DNA from: Anaerolineaceae bacterium
GTDB taxonomy: Bacteria > Chloroflexota > Anaerolineae > Aggregatilineales > Phototrophicaceae
Direction of reading: 5' to 3'
DNA length: 64,000 nt
Assembly (NCBI GenBank): GCA_002702065.1
Contig: NZXX01000012.1
Coordinates: 1-64,000 of the forward strand
This document shows positions 16,753 to 24,944 of the stretch, one piece after another (position 1 is the first letter of the stretch; each line of letters begins with the position of its first letter). The translations under genes and the position numbers were made by a program. The notes under the pieces are model-generated. The model made no database searches and was not told the DNA's origin. It saw only the letters and a list, made by a program, of their open reading frames with translations.

Positions 16753-16883
16753 CGTCTCGTCCTCCTGTAGGCTTGGGTAACAGACGTACAGGATACGGGC
16801 AATTTGTGCAAAAATTATGCAGATTTATCCAGCACTCAGGGTCTACTTAGTCCGCACTTATCTATTGCGTCGTTTATCACAAA

Positions 16884-16911
16884 TATATCCCAAGTTGATT
16901 TGGGATATAAT
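16884..16911 (+). promoter_or_regulatory. Operator-like dyad overlapping a -10 box
   Basis: TATATCCCAA (16884-16893) and TTGGGATATA (16900-16909) form a perfect 10-base inverted repeat with a 6-base spacer. The right arm overlaps a consensus TATAAT (16906-16911) that should serve the glycosyltransferase at 16932. No good -35 is present, so an activator or repressor bound here is likely. Confidence 0.55.
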
Positions 16912-16931
16912 CGGCGCTATCATGCTGTGCT

Positions 16932-18131
16932 ATGAAAAACATTTTGCTGATTTCCCGCTGCCCGCCATATCCGATCCATTTCGGTGACCGGCTGATTATC
17001 TGGCATCTGGCGCGCGAACTGCACCAGCGCGGCTACCAGATTGATCTGCTGGCATTTGCCAACCGCCCGCAGGATCACGCCGAGATTGACCGCTATCGCG
17101 CCTTTTTCCGGCAGGTGATGCTGGTTGATGAACCGGCGCGTGATTATGTGCGCCGGGTGCTGGTGCCTGGTGCGCGTTTCCCGGCTGTGGCGGACGAAGC
17201 CTGGTCACCGGCGATGTGGCGGCTGATCGAAAGCCATGTCGCGCAGGGGGATTACAGTGTTGCGCATCTGTTTGGCGGCGTGCAGGTGTACGAGTATGCC
17301 CATGCGCTGGGTTATCTGCCTACGATTATTACCCCCTACGAGAGTTACAGCCTATATCTGAAGCGTGCCATCGAATCCGGCGGTTGGCGCAATCTCCCGG
17401 TGACGGCCATCAGCCGGTTGCGGCGTTTGATTGCGCGGCAGTATGAGTCGTGGATGTTCATGCCCTATGCACGGACGGTCGTCGTTTCGGAGGCGGACCG
17501 GGACGAGTTGCAACACATCAACCCGGCGCTGCGCCTGAATGTGATTCCCAACGGTATAAACCTCGATTATTTTCAGATTCAGCCAAACTCACGCGAACCG
17601 GCGGCGCTGCTGTTTGTGGGCAATTACGAATATGCCCCCAATGTGGACGCCGCGCTGCGGCTGGCCCATCATGTGCTGCCGCGTGTGCAGGCCCGTGTGC
17701 CCGAAGTCAAGTTGTGGCTGGTGGGCAATGCACCGCCGCCAGAATTGAAGGCGCTGGCTGGCGAGTCGATTCTGGTGACGGGGCGGGTGGCGGATGTACG
17801 GCTCTATCTGGCGCGGGCGACGGCCTTTGTTTGTCCGTTACGGTTGGGGGCAGGCATCAAGAACAAGGTGCTCGAAGCGCTGGCGATGGGCTGCCCGGTG
17901 GTGGCGACGTCGCTGAGTGTCGATGGCATTGCCGTGACGCATGAACAGGACGCGCTGGTGGCGGATGAGGCGGCCCTAATTCAGCAGACGCTGCGTTTGC
18001 TGGACGATGTCGATTTGCAGCAAAAACTCTCGGTCAATGGCCGCCGCCTGATCGAAACAAAGTATAGCTGGACGCATGTGGCGGATTTGTATGCGCAGTT
18101 GTACGAGGAGGTGGGTCGCGCCCACGATTGA
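16932..18131 (+). CDS. GT4-family glycosyltransferase
   Basis: 399 aa, a GT-B enzyme. The N-terminal acceptor domain begins MKNILLISRCPPYPIHFGDR and contains VAHLFGGVQVYEYAHALGY. The C-terminal nucleotide-sugar domain begins around LNVIPNGINLDYFQ and has LLFVGNYEYAPNVDAALRL and LRLGAGIKNKVLEALAMG followed by PVVATSLSVDGI, the GT4 donor-binding region. It probably adds a sugar to a cell-surface glycan or glycolipid; donor and acceptor are not determined. It stands alone downstream of an operator-like dyad. Confidence 0.9.
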   Translation: MKNILLISRCPPYPIHFGDRLIIWHLARELHQRGYQIDLLAFANRPQDHAEIDRYRAFFRQVMLVDEPARDYVRRVLVPGARFPAVADEAWSPAMWRLIESHVAQGDYSVAHLFGGVQVYEYAHALGYLPTIITPYESYSLYLKRAIESGGWRNLPVTAISRLRRLIARQYESWMFMPYARTVVVSEADRDELQHINPALRLNVIPNGINLDYFQIQPNSREPAALLFVGNYEYAPNVDAALRLAHHVLPRVQARVPEVKLWLVGNAPPPELKALAGESILVTGRVADVRLYLARATAFVCPLRLGAGIKNKVLEALAMGCPVVATSLSVDGIAVTHEQDALVADEAALIQQTLRLLDDVDLQQKLSVNGRRLIETKYSWTHVADLYAQLYEEVGRAHD

Positions 18132-18328
18132 CCCCGAATCACCCGGCGTGCGCTGACTTTATGCAACCCTTCCGGATTGTCTAATTCGACCACTGGTTTG
18201 ATGAGCTATTTGGTATAGCTCAGGGTTCACGCGCGTGGCTGCGAGTGATAGGGTAGAAGGTCAATTGCCCGATCCTGGAGGCACAATCTCGATTGACCGA
18301 AAGCGAATCCGAAGAGGAGGATGACCCT

Positions 18329-18535
18329 ATGGTGACCCGATCAAAGCCGATCCTGGCAGCGCTGCGCCAGCCATCGACCCGCCGTTCGCAAGCAGGTAAA
18401 TCGGAGGATGAGGCGCACTGCACCCTGTGCGACTGCTCGAACTTCCAGCGCAGCAAGGTCGCGACGATCTGCACCTGCGGCCACCATTATGAGGATCATG
18501 AAGCGCCGGAACCGGGCCGGCGAACCGCCTTCTGA
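18329..18535 (+). CDS. Small Cys/His-rich protein, putative zinc ribbon
   Basis: 68 aa. ATG 18329 is 8 bases after GAGGAGG (18314-18320), which decides the start although the frame is open from 18293. A basic N-terminal tail (KPILAALRQPSTRRSQAGK) precedes a compact core with CTLCDCSNF, then CTCGHHYEDH. Five cysteines and three histidines in 28 residues could bind one or two zinc ions. The pattern CxCGHxYxDH resembles short zinc-binding modules, but I do not recognise a named family. No operon partner is seen: the upstream gene ends 200 bases away and the next is convergent. Confidence 0.7.
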   Translation: MVTRSKPILAALRQPSTRRSQAGKSEDEAHCTLCDCSNFQRSKVATICTCGHHYEDHEAPEPGRRTAF

Positions 18536-18545
18536 GACGGGGTGA

Positions 18546-19241
18546 TTAGTGTATTCGGGTGATCAGGAAGTCGCTGATGGTGATCCCCTGCGGCAGCGAA
18601 ACCAGCGTCCAGACCATGTCGGCGATGGCTTCCGGCGGGACCAGTGTGCTGCGGTCCACACCCGGTGAAGCCGCCGCGCGCATGGGGGTATCCGCCGGGC
18701 CGGGGGCCAGCAGAACAACCCGAATCTTATCCGGCTTCAGTTCCTCAGCCATCGAACCGGAAAGGCCGCGCAAACCGGTTTTCATGGCGGTATAGGCCGT
18801 CACCTGCGGGTGGCTTTGCATGGACGTGACCGAGCCGATATTGATGACACTGGCGTTGTTGCTCTTGCGCAGCAGCGGTAACAGGGCTTTGGTCATCAGG
18901 TACGGCCCCTTCAGGTTGACCGCATACAGATGGTCGATGGCCTCGGCTGAGGTGTCATCAATGGACTGAATCAGCCAATCTCCCGCACAGTTAATCAACA
19001 TATCGATATGGCCGTTGGCCAGCCGGTTGAACAACGCCTGAATCTGGTCGTCCTGGGTGACATCCAGCGGATGGACCAGTGCCGAACCCGCCTGCGCCGC
19101 GATTTCCTGAGCGACGGTTTCGAGTTTGGATTGTGTGCGTCCGGCGAGGATGACGTACACACCCTCGCCAGCCAGTTTGTGTGCGATGGCCCGGCCCATG
19201 CCACTGCCTGCTCCGGTGATGACTGCGATTTTGTCGGCCAT
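18546..19241 (-). CDS. Short-chain dehydrogenase/reductase (SDR)
   Basis: 231 aa, a classical SDR. ATG 19241 follows AAGGAA. The cofactor motif is TGAGSGMG at 9-16, NCAG at 84-87, and the catalytic residues are S137, Y150 and K154 (YTAMK). AGRTQSK after the second strand, with an arginine at the cofactor position, suggests NADP(H) preference. The substrate cannot be deduced. The C-terminal PGPADTPMRAAA and VWTLVSLPQGITISDFLI are standard for small SDRs. It follows the TerC gene on the same strand after 37 bases and may be co-transcribed with it. Confidence 0.92.
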   Translation of the reverse strand: MADKIAVITGAGSGMGRAIAHKLAGEGVYVILAGRTQSKLETVAQEIAAQAGSALVHPLDVTQDDQIQALFNRLANGHIDMLINCAGDWLIQSIDDTSAEAIDHLYAVNLKGPYLMTKALLPLLRKSNNASVINIGSVTSMQSHPQVTAYTAMKTGLRGLSGSMAEELKPDKIRVVLLAPGPADTPMRAAASPGVDRSTLVPPEAIADMVWTLVSLPQGITISDFLITRIH

Positions 19242-19278
19242 GTCCGTTCCTTTATGATGATGAATTTAATTGCCGCGA

Positions 19279-20040
19279 TCAGGCCTTGGTGGTGCCTGTA
19301 TCCGTATAGGGTTGGTGCAGTTCGACAGGTTGTTTGCCGTTTTTGCTTTTGAAGCGCAGGTTCAGCATTTCCACAAAAATCGAGAAGGCGATGGCGAAAT
19401 AGATATAGCCTTTTGGAATATGCTGGTGCAGCCCCTCGACGACCAGCGTCAGGCCGATCAGCAGCAGGAAACTGAGCGCCAGCATTTTGACCGTTGGATG
19501 TTTGTTCACAAAATCGCTGATGGCACCAGCCGAGATCAACATGATGCCAATGGCGATAACGACTGCGATGATCATGATGATTATTTCGTCCACCATGCCA
19601 ACGGCTGTGATGACGGAATCCAGCGAGAAGACCGCATCCAGCAGAACGATCTGCAAAATGACCGCCGCGAATGACGGGGCGACTTTGGCGCTGGCATGGC
19701 CGGTTTCGCCTTCCAGCCGTTCATGAATTTCCAGCGTGGCCTTCCCGATCAGGAAGACACCGCCGATAAGCAGGATCAGGTCGCGTCCGCTGATCTCCTG
19801 GCCCAGCACCGAAAACAGCGGCGCGGTCAGGCCGATGATCCACGAGATCGCCAGCAGCATGACGATGCGCAAACCGAGGGCCAGAACCAGACCGATCTGA
19901 CGCGCCCGCGCTTGCTGCTCAACCGGGAGTTTGCCGGCCAGAATCGAGATAAAAACCACATTGTCGATGCCTAATACAATTTCCAGTATAACCAGTGTCA
20001 GCAAACCAATTAAGGCGTCGGCACTCAACAGAGATTCCAC
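19279..20040 (-). CDS. TerC-family integral membrane protein
   Basis: 253 aa, about seven helices. The start is GTG 20040 with AAGGAG 9 bases upstream. The two acidic family motifs are present: LEIVLGIDNVVFI near residue 20 and LLDAVFSLDSVITAVGM near 135, whose aspartates are thought to coordinate metal. TerC-like proteins export manganese, calcium or other divalent ions, in Bacillus to metallate secreted enzymes; the original member was named for tellurite resistance. No ter operon genes are near, so metal homeostasis is the better guess. Just 39 bases separate it from a glycosyltransferase on the same strand. Confidence 0.9.
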   Translation of the reverse strand: MESLLSADALIGLLTLVILEIVLGIDNVVFISILAGKLPVEQQARARQIGLVLALGLRIVMLLAISWIIGLTAPLFSVLGQEISGRDLILLIGGVFLIGKATLEIHERLEGETGHASAKVAPSFAAVILQIVLLDAVFSLDSVITAVGMVDEIIIMIIAVVIAIGIMLISAGAISDFVNKHPTVKMLALSFLLLIGLTLVVEGLHQHIPKGYIYFAIAFSIFVEMLNLRFKSKNGKQPVELHQPYTDTGTTKA

Positions 20041-20079
20041 AGATTTGTACTCCTTATATTAAAGTGTCAGCCACAGGAC

Positions 20080-21174
20080 TCATTCTAGCATGTCCCCGTA
20101 TACGGTGATAGTTGCCTGTGCGATGCGCTGGTGGGTGAAGTGTGCGAGGGTGCGGTCGCGGCCCAGACGTGCCAGATTCTCGCGCAGCGCGGGGTCCGTC
20201 TGCAACCGGCGCAGGTGCGCCACCAACGTGTTGACGTCGCCTTCCGGGAAGATCAACCCGGCCTCACCAATCACATCCGGGATCGCCCCGCTGTCGGAGC
20301 CAATGACGGGCACACCACTGGCCATCGCCTCGGTCAGCACCCGCCCGAATTGTTCCTTCCAGTTGGGCCGGGTGAGCGAGGGCAGCACGTAGGCATCCAG
20401 CGCGGCGTACTGCGCGGGCATTTCGGCGGATGGGAGCAATGGCTGCCAGCGAATACGCTGATTGATATTCAGCCGGGCGGCCTGCGCTTCGAGGCTGCTG
20501 CGCTGCGGCCCATCACCGATGATATTCAGTTGCCAGTCCCCTTCAAGCTGGGCCACCGCTTCCAGCAGATGATGAATGCCTTTTTCCTCGACCAGCCGCC
20601 CGAAGTAGCCTATCGTAAACGGCCTGTCCGCCGCTGGGGGCTGGGGTGCGAACAAGGCCGGATCAACCCCAAACTGCGGCACGACGCGATAGGGGCCGGT
20701 ATAGCCTTTCGCCCGCCACACCTGGGCGGCGCTGTCGGTGCCCATCAGCGCATAATTGACGTTTTTCAGCACCCAGCTTTCGCCCCATCGAAACGGCGGC
20801 GGGTAGCGGCGGTCGATATTCTGCCAGCTAAAGAACAGCGATTTCGCCCCGGCCCGGCGTGCATGATAAAGTGCCTGCCACGTCGCCAGATTGTAGGGTT
20901 CCTCGTCGATGTGGACGATGTCCGGGCGGAAAGCGTGTATGTCGGCGGCCAGCCGCGGGTAATGATGCAGGTGAAAATTGCCGTTGAAGCGAATCGGCGT
21001 CACTTCCAGCCGGTAGCCGCGCGTGTAAGCACGTTCCAGCCGGGTTTCGCCGCGTTCATCTTTCCACGATGGCGGCACAAGCACCAGCAGCTCGATGCCC
21101 AACTGGGCCATTGCTTCCAGCTTGCGCTGATAAATGCCAACTATGCAGGCTTTGGAGAGCATCAGCACGCGCAT
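20080..21174 (-). CDS. GT4-family glycosyltransferase
   Basis: 364 aa GT-B enzyme. It begins MRVLMLSKACIVGIYQRKLE; the acceptor domain contains FRPDIVHIDEEPYNLATWQA. The donor domain starts near VVPQFGVDPALFAP with IGYFGRLVEEKGIHHLLEAV, IIGDGPQRSSLEAQA and FGRVLTEAMASGVPVIGSDS, then GAIPDVIGEAGLIFPEGD, the E-x7-E region of GT4 enzymes. It is read 10 bases after a GT2 gene, so the two probably act in one surface-glycan pathway. Linkage and substrates are unknown. Confidence 0.92.
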   Translation of the reverse strand: MRVLMLSKACIVGIYQRKLEAMAQLGIELLVLVPPSWKDERGETRLERAYTRGYRLEVTPIRFNGNFHLHHYPRLAADIHAFRPDIVHIDEEPYNLATWQALYHARRAGAKSLFFSWQNIDRRYPPPFRWGESWVLKNVNYALMGTDSAAQVWRAKGYTGPYRVVPQFGVDPALFAPQPPAADRPFTIGYFGRLVEEKGIHHLLEAVAQLEGDWQLNIIGDGPQRSSLEAQAARLNINQRIRWQPLLPSAEMPAQYAALDAYVLPSLTRPNWKEQFGRVLTEAMASGVPVIGSDSGAIPDVIGEAGLIFPEGDVNTLVAHLRRLQTDPALRENLARLGRDRTLAHFTHQRIAQATITVYGDMLE

Positions 21175-21184
21175 GGGGCAGTAT

Positions 21185-21910
21185 TCAGACTTCGGGTTCG
21201 AGCGCGGCAGCCGGGCGCAGCAGGCCGATCAGGATCGCCAGAGTCACTTTGATCATGTAGTAGATGGAGCGCAGGCTGGTGATGGAGGACCGCCCGGCAA
21301 AACGGGGTTTCATCGTCACCGGAATTTCGCGGATGCGCAGCCCGGCCCGGTGGGCGACAACCAGGGCTTCCGGCTCCGGGTAATCATGCGGGTAGACATG
21401 CGCGAACAGACGGATGGCGCTGCGATTAAAGGCCGCAAACCCGGAGGTCGGGTCGGTCACGGGCTGGTGGACGATGGTCGAGATCAACCCGGCCAGCAGG
21501 ATGATGCCTGCCCGGCGCGGCAGCGAGGCGCGATAGCCCCGGTTTTCGATAAAGCGGGTGCCAACCACCACATCTGCGCTGCCATTGTGGATTGATTCCA
21601 CCAGACAATGCAGGTCACGCGGGTCGTGCTGGCCGTCGCCATCGCTGCGCAGGGCAATGTCGTAATGGTGGCGCGCGGCGAAAATGAAGCCGGTTTGTAC
21701 CGATGCGCCGATGCCCACGTTATAGGGCAGGTTGAGGACGATGGCCCCGGCGGCGGCGGCGATCTCGGCGGTATGATCGATGGAACCATCGTTAACGACG
21801 ACCACATCGGCATGGGGCAGATGCTGGCGCGTGGTTTCGATCACGTGCGCGATGCTGGCCTCTTCGTTGAAGGCCGGGATTATAACCAGTATTCGGGAAG
21901 GTTCGTTCAT
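21185..21910 (-). CDS. GT2-family glycosyltransferase (DPM1-like)
   Basis: 241 aa, cytoplasmic face enzyme of GT-A fold. Motifs: ILVIIPAFNEEASIAHVIE, VVVNDGSIDHTAEIA, the metal-binding SDGDGQHDP and TDPTSGFAAFNRSAI, followed by YPEPEALVVAHRAGLRIREI. This is the polyprenyl-phosphate-mannose/glucose synthase-like subgroup, which charges a lipid carrier with a sugar for use outside the membrane by GT-C enzymes. A short hydrophobic C-terminus (TLAILIGLLRPAAAL) may touch the membrane. It is upstream of a GT4 gene by 10 bases. A candidate user, a GT-C-like protein, lies 1.5 kb away at 23412. Confidence 0.92.
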   Translation of the reverse strand: MNEPSRILVIIPAFNEEASIAHVIETTRQHLPHADVVVVNDGSIDHTAEIAAAAGAIVLNLPYNVGIGASVQTGFIFAARHHYDIALRSDGDGQHDPRDLHCLVESIHNGSADVVVGTRFIENRGYRASLPRRAGIILLAGLISTIVHQPVTDPTSGFAAFNRSAIRLFAHVYPHDYPEPEALVVAHRAGLRIREIPVTMKPRFAGRSSITSLRSIYYMIKVTLAILIGLLRPAAALEPEV

Positions 21911-21967
21911 GCCGCCTGCCTTATTCGTCCGGTTGATTCTGACCGCGAATGACGGCTACGTCAATGC

Positions 21968-23269
21968 TCACTCTGTGTTTGTCATCTGTTCAAGCTCCTG
22001 AATGCGCGTCAGGACACTCGCTTCAACTTCCCCGCCGAGTAAGTCGACAAAGGTGCGGTAAGCGGCCAGGGCGGCTTCGGGGTTGTCGGTAGCGATGTAG
22101 GCTTCGCCCAGCGCGTAATACGCATCCGGGAAGTCATGATGGGCGTCGGTGGCCTGTTCGAGATGGTCAATCGCCTGTGGGTAATCCCGCATGATGAGGA
22201 AGGTCAGCCCCAGGCCGAAGTGGGCATCTGCGTGCTGGCTTGCATCACGGGCGATATTCAGCGCCTGCCCGAATTGATCGATCGCACGGTCATAGTCACC
22301 CACATCGTGATATGCCCAGGCGAGCTGCTGCCGCACATCATATTCAGCACTGCCGGCGGGGACGTGTTCCAGTGCCGTTTCAAAGTTTTCGACGGCCAGC
22401 GGGTATTCGCCTTTGTTGGAAAAGATCTGCCCGCGCCCGATATAGGCTTCAAAATAGGTTGGGTCTTCGCGCAGGGCAGCGTCGTAATCGCCCAGGGCGG
22501 CGACGGCGTTGTCGTGAGAATGGTAGCTGTTGCCGCGAAGGGTCAGCACCTGGGCGGCGTTGGGGTAGCCCATTTCAAGCGCCTGCGTATATGCCTCAAT
22601 GGATGTGTCGTAATCCCCATTATCAGCAGCCTGCATACCCAGCAGCAAATGCTGCTCGGCGTTCAGGTTCGGGGCAGGTTCCGGTGGCGGCATGATGCTG
22701 ACCAGCAGCACGATGACGGCCAGCAGGGCGAGTATGCCCACCAGCGGTGCAACCAGACGGCGGCGTGGTTGGACATCCGGCGGTGGCGGGTCGCTGATGG
22801 CAGCCTGCAACACCGGGTCGATGGCGAGGGTGGGCCGGGGCATACGCGGGTCGGTGATGTCCTGCCCCTTGTGCTGCTGGCGGGGGGCGTGGTGGGCAAG
22901 CTGGTCATAAAATGCCGCATCCGGCAGCTGGCCGCTGCGCACATCCGCATACTGGGTACGCACGAACAGCGCCCAGTTCGGTGTGTCGATGCTGCCTGCC
23001 AGCAGCAGCGGAAAGATCGGCTTGTTACGTTGGTCAGCCAGCGTGATTTCGCGCTGTACCCATTTGGATTGGTCGGAGTCAGGCGTGAGGATGACGACGA
23101 AGGCGGCGCAGGTGTCGATCGCCAGCACAATGGAGCGCCACCAGTCTTCGCTGCTGCGCAGCCGGATATTGTCGATCCATACGTTGAAGCCTTCGAGGCG
23201 GAGTTTGTCGGCAAGCTGGCTTGCGTAACTGCGGTTCTGGGTGCTGTAGCTGATAAAAACGTGCGACAT
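21968..23269 (-). CDS. TIR domain - transmembrane - TPR protein
   Basis: 433 aa. ATG 23269 follows GGAGGAAAA; the open frame to 23437 is extra. Residues 1-130 are a TIR domain: MSHVFISYSTQNRSYASQLA, WIDNIRLRSSEDWWRSIVLA, VVILTPDSDQSKWVQREI. E41, in SSEDW, aligns with the catalytic glutamate of NAD-cleaving TIR domains. A single helix spans about 172-192, and residues 203-430 are TPR repeats (for example YDTSIEAYTQALEMGYPNAA). With no signal peptide the TIR end is predicted inside the cell and the TPRs outside. It is probably a sensor or scaffold, perhaps in defence or cell-surface signalling; no toxin partner is adjacent. Confidence 0.88.
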   Translation of the reverse strand: MSHVFISYSTQNRSYASQLADKLRLEGFNVWIDNIRLRSSEDWWRSIVLAIDTCAAFVVILTPDSDQSKWVQREITLADQRNKPIFPLLLAGSIDTPNWALFVRTQYADVRSGQLPDAAFYDQLAHHAPRQQHKGQDITDPRMPRPTLAIDPVLQAAISDPPPPDVQPRRRLVAPLVGILALLAVIVLLVSIMPPPEPAPNLNAEQHLLLGMQAADNGDYDTSIEAYTQALEMGYPNAAQVLTLRGNSYHSHDNAVAALGDYDAALREDPTYFEAYIGRGQIFSNKGEYPLAVENFETALEHVPAGSAEYDVRQQLAWAYHDVGDYDRAIDQFGQALNIARDASQHADAHFGLGLTFLIMRDYPQAIDHLEQATDAHHDFPDAYYALGEAYIATDNPEAALAAYRTFVDLLGGEVEASVLTRIQELEQMTNTE

Positions 23270-23411
23270 GGGATTTTCCTCCGCGCACTGTGTCTCTATC
23301 TTATCGCAGATTGGGGGCGCTGACACGGCAACTTGCGATTGAACCCGGCGTTGCACAAACCGGCAACAGCAGGGACAATCGTGGCGGATATTCATGCCAG
23401 GATCGCCGCTT

Positions 23412-24926
23412 ATGTCACGCGAACGTTTTTTGCTCATTGCGCTGCTGCTGGTTTACCTTGCCGTTGGCAGTCTGTTTGCTGTCCTGACGCCGGACTGGCA
23501 GACACCCGATGAACCCGCCCACTACAATTACGTGCGGCAGATTGTCGAACGTCGTCGCTGCTGCCCGCAAATTGAACCCGGTGACTGGGATCAGGCTTAC
23601 CTCGACGAGATCAAGGCCGCCCGTTTCGCGCCGGACCGACTGGCTGCCCTGGAAACCATCCAATATGAAGATCATCAGCCGCCGCTGTATTACCAGTTCG
23701 CGTCGCTGGTCTATGGCCTGACCCATGGCAGTCTGATCGCCATGCGGTTGTTTTCGGTGCTGCTGGGGGCGGGGGTGGTCTGGTGTGCCTGGGCGGTGGC
23801 GAAAGCGGTGCTGCCGGACCGGGCAGGTGTCGCGCTGGGAACGGCTGCCTTTGTCGCATTTTTGCCGCAGCACATGATGATGCTGGCAAGCGTCAACAAC
23901 GACCCATTGAACGAACTGTTGATCGGGCTGGTGCTGGTGATTACGGTACGTTTTTTACTGGGCCAGACAGACGCCAATTATCAGCTGGGGCAGGTGCTGC
24001 TGGTGATTACGCTGCTGATGCTGGTGGTGCTGCTGACGGTGCATTTGATTCCGGCATCGGTCGGGGCGGTTTTTCTGGCGCTGGTCGCGGCGGCGGTGTT
24101 AACCCCCATGCTGCGTGAAACGGGCGACTGGCAAATCTGGCTGTTGGGGCTGCTGGTCGGGGCGATCTTCACCACCAAAGCCACCGGCTATTTCATGGCG
24201 GCGCTGGTGCCGCTGGCGATCGTGCTGCGCTACCGGCTGCCAGTCAACGGGCCGCGCATTATCCGCCGGGCCTACCTGCGCACGCTGGGTCGCCGTCTGA
24301 TCTATTTTCTGGTTCCGGCGCTGCTGCTGGGGGGCTTCTGGTGGCTGCGCAACATCGCAATCTATGGCTTCCCGGATTTTCTGGGACTCGGCGCGCATGA
24401 TCTGGTCGTCGTGGGCCAGCCGCGCACAGCGGAAGCTATCGCGCAGATGGGGTTCGGTCTCTATTTTAGTCAGGCCGTCCGCACCACGTATCACAGCTTC
24501 TGGGGGCAGTTTGGCTGGATGGCGCTGCCGCTTCAGGGGTGGATGTATACGCTGCTGACGGTGCTGCCGCTGGCGGCGGTCGCCGGGCTGGTGATCGACC
24601 GGTTTGTCATCGAGCGCCCAGAACAAACGCCGGAGCAAATTCGCCGCAGCCGGGCGGTGTGGCTGGTCCTGTGGCTGATGATCGGCCTGACAGCCCTGAT
24701 GTATATCTATTACAACATCACGTTTTTGCAGTTGCAGGGGCGCTATCTGTTTACCGCACTGATTCCGATTGGGCTGCTGATGGCGCTGGGCATCGACGCG
24801 TGGCGGCGCTGGCTGCTGGCGAAATGGGCGTGGGCGCAGTGGCTGCCGCTGATCGTCTTTGGCGTGTTGGCGTTGTTCGATGTGTATCTGATTCTGCGTG
24901 TGATACGGCCCAATCTGCTGCCGTAA
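23412..24926 (+). CDS. Multi-spanning membrane protein of DUF2142 / GT-C glycosyltransferase type
   Basis: 504 aa, about twelve helices. ATG 23412 has AGGA 9 bases upstream; ATG 23394 is an alternative. The first external loop reads TPDWQTPDEPAHYNYVRQIV, with acidic residues placed as in GT-C enzymes that use lipid-linked sugars, and later EDHQPPLYYQFASLVY. The end carries FLQLQGRYLFTALIPIGLL, typical of the DUF2142/PMT-like group. It likely transfers a sugar from a polyprenyl carrier to a protein or glycan on the outer face. The DPM1-like GT2 at 21185 could supply the donor. It is divergent from the TIR-TPR gene. Confidence 0.8.
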   Translation: MSRERFLLIALLLVYLAVGSLFAVLTPDWQTPDEPAHYNYVRQIVERRRCCPQIEPGDWDQAYLDEIKAARFAPDRLAALETIQYEDHQPPLYYQFASLVYGLTHGSLIAMRLFSVLLGAGVVWCAWAVAKAVLPDRAGVALGTAAFVAFLPQHMMMLASVNNDPLNELLIGLVLVITVRFLLGQTDANYQLGQVLLVITLLMLVVLLTVHLIPASVGAVFLALVAAAVLTPMLRETGDWQIWLLGLLVGAIFTTKATGYFMAALVPLAIVLRYRLPVNGPRIIRRAYLRTLGRRLIYFLVPALLLGGFWWLRNIAIYGFPDFLGLGAHDLVVVGQPRTAEAIAQMGFGLYFSQAVRTTYHSFWGQFGWMALPLQGWMYTLLTVLPLAAVAGLVIDRFVIERPEQTPEQIRRSRAVWLVLWLMIGLTALMYIYYNITFLQLQGRYLFTALIPIGLLMALGIDAWRRWLLAKWAWAQWLPLIVFGVLALFDVYLILRVIRPNLLP

Positions 24927-24944
24927 GCATAAACGACGTGGCCT

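Noticed and set aside
18132..18328. tRNA-like segment before the small Cys/His gene
   Set aside because: TATAGCTCAGGGTTC looks like part of a tRNA, but no acceptor stem, anticodon arm or T-loop can be assembled around it.
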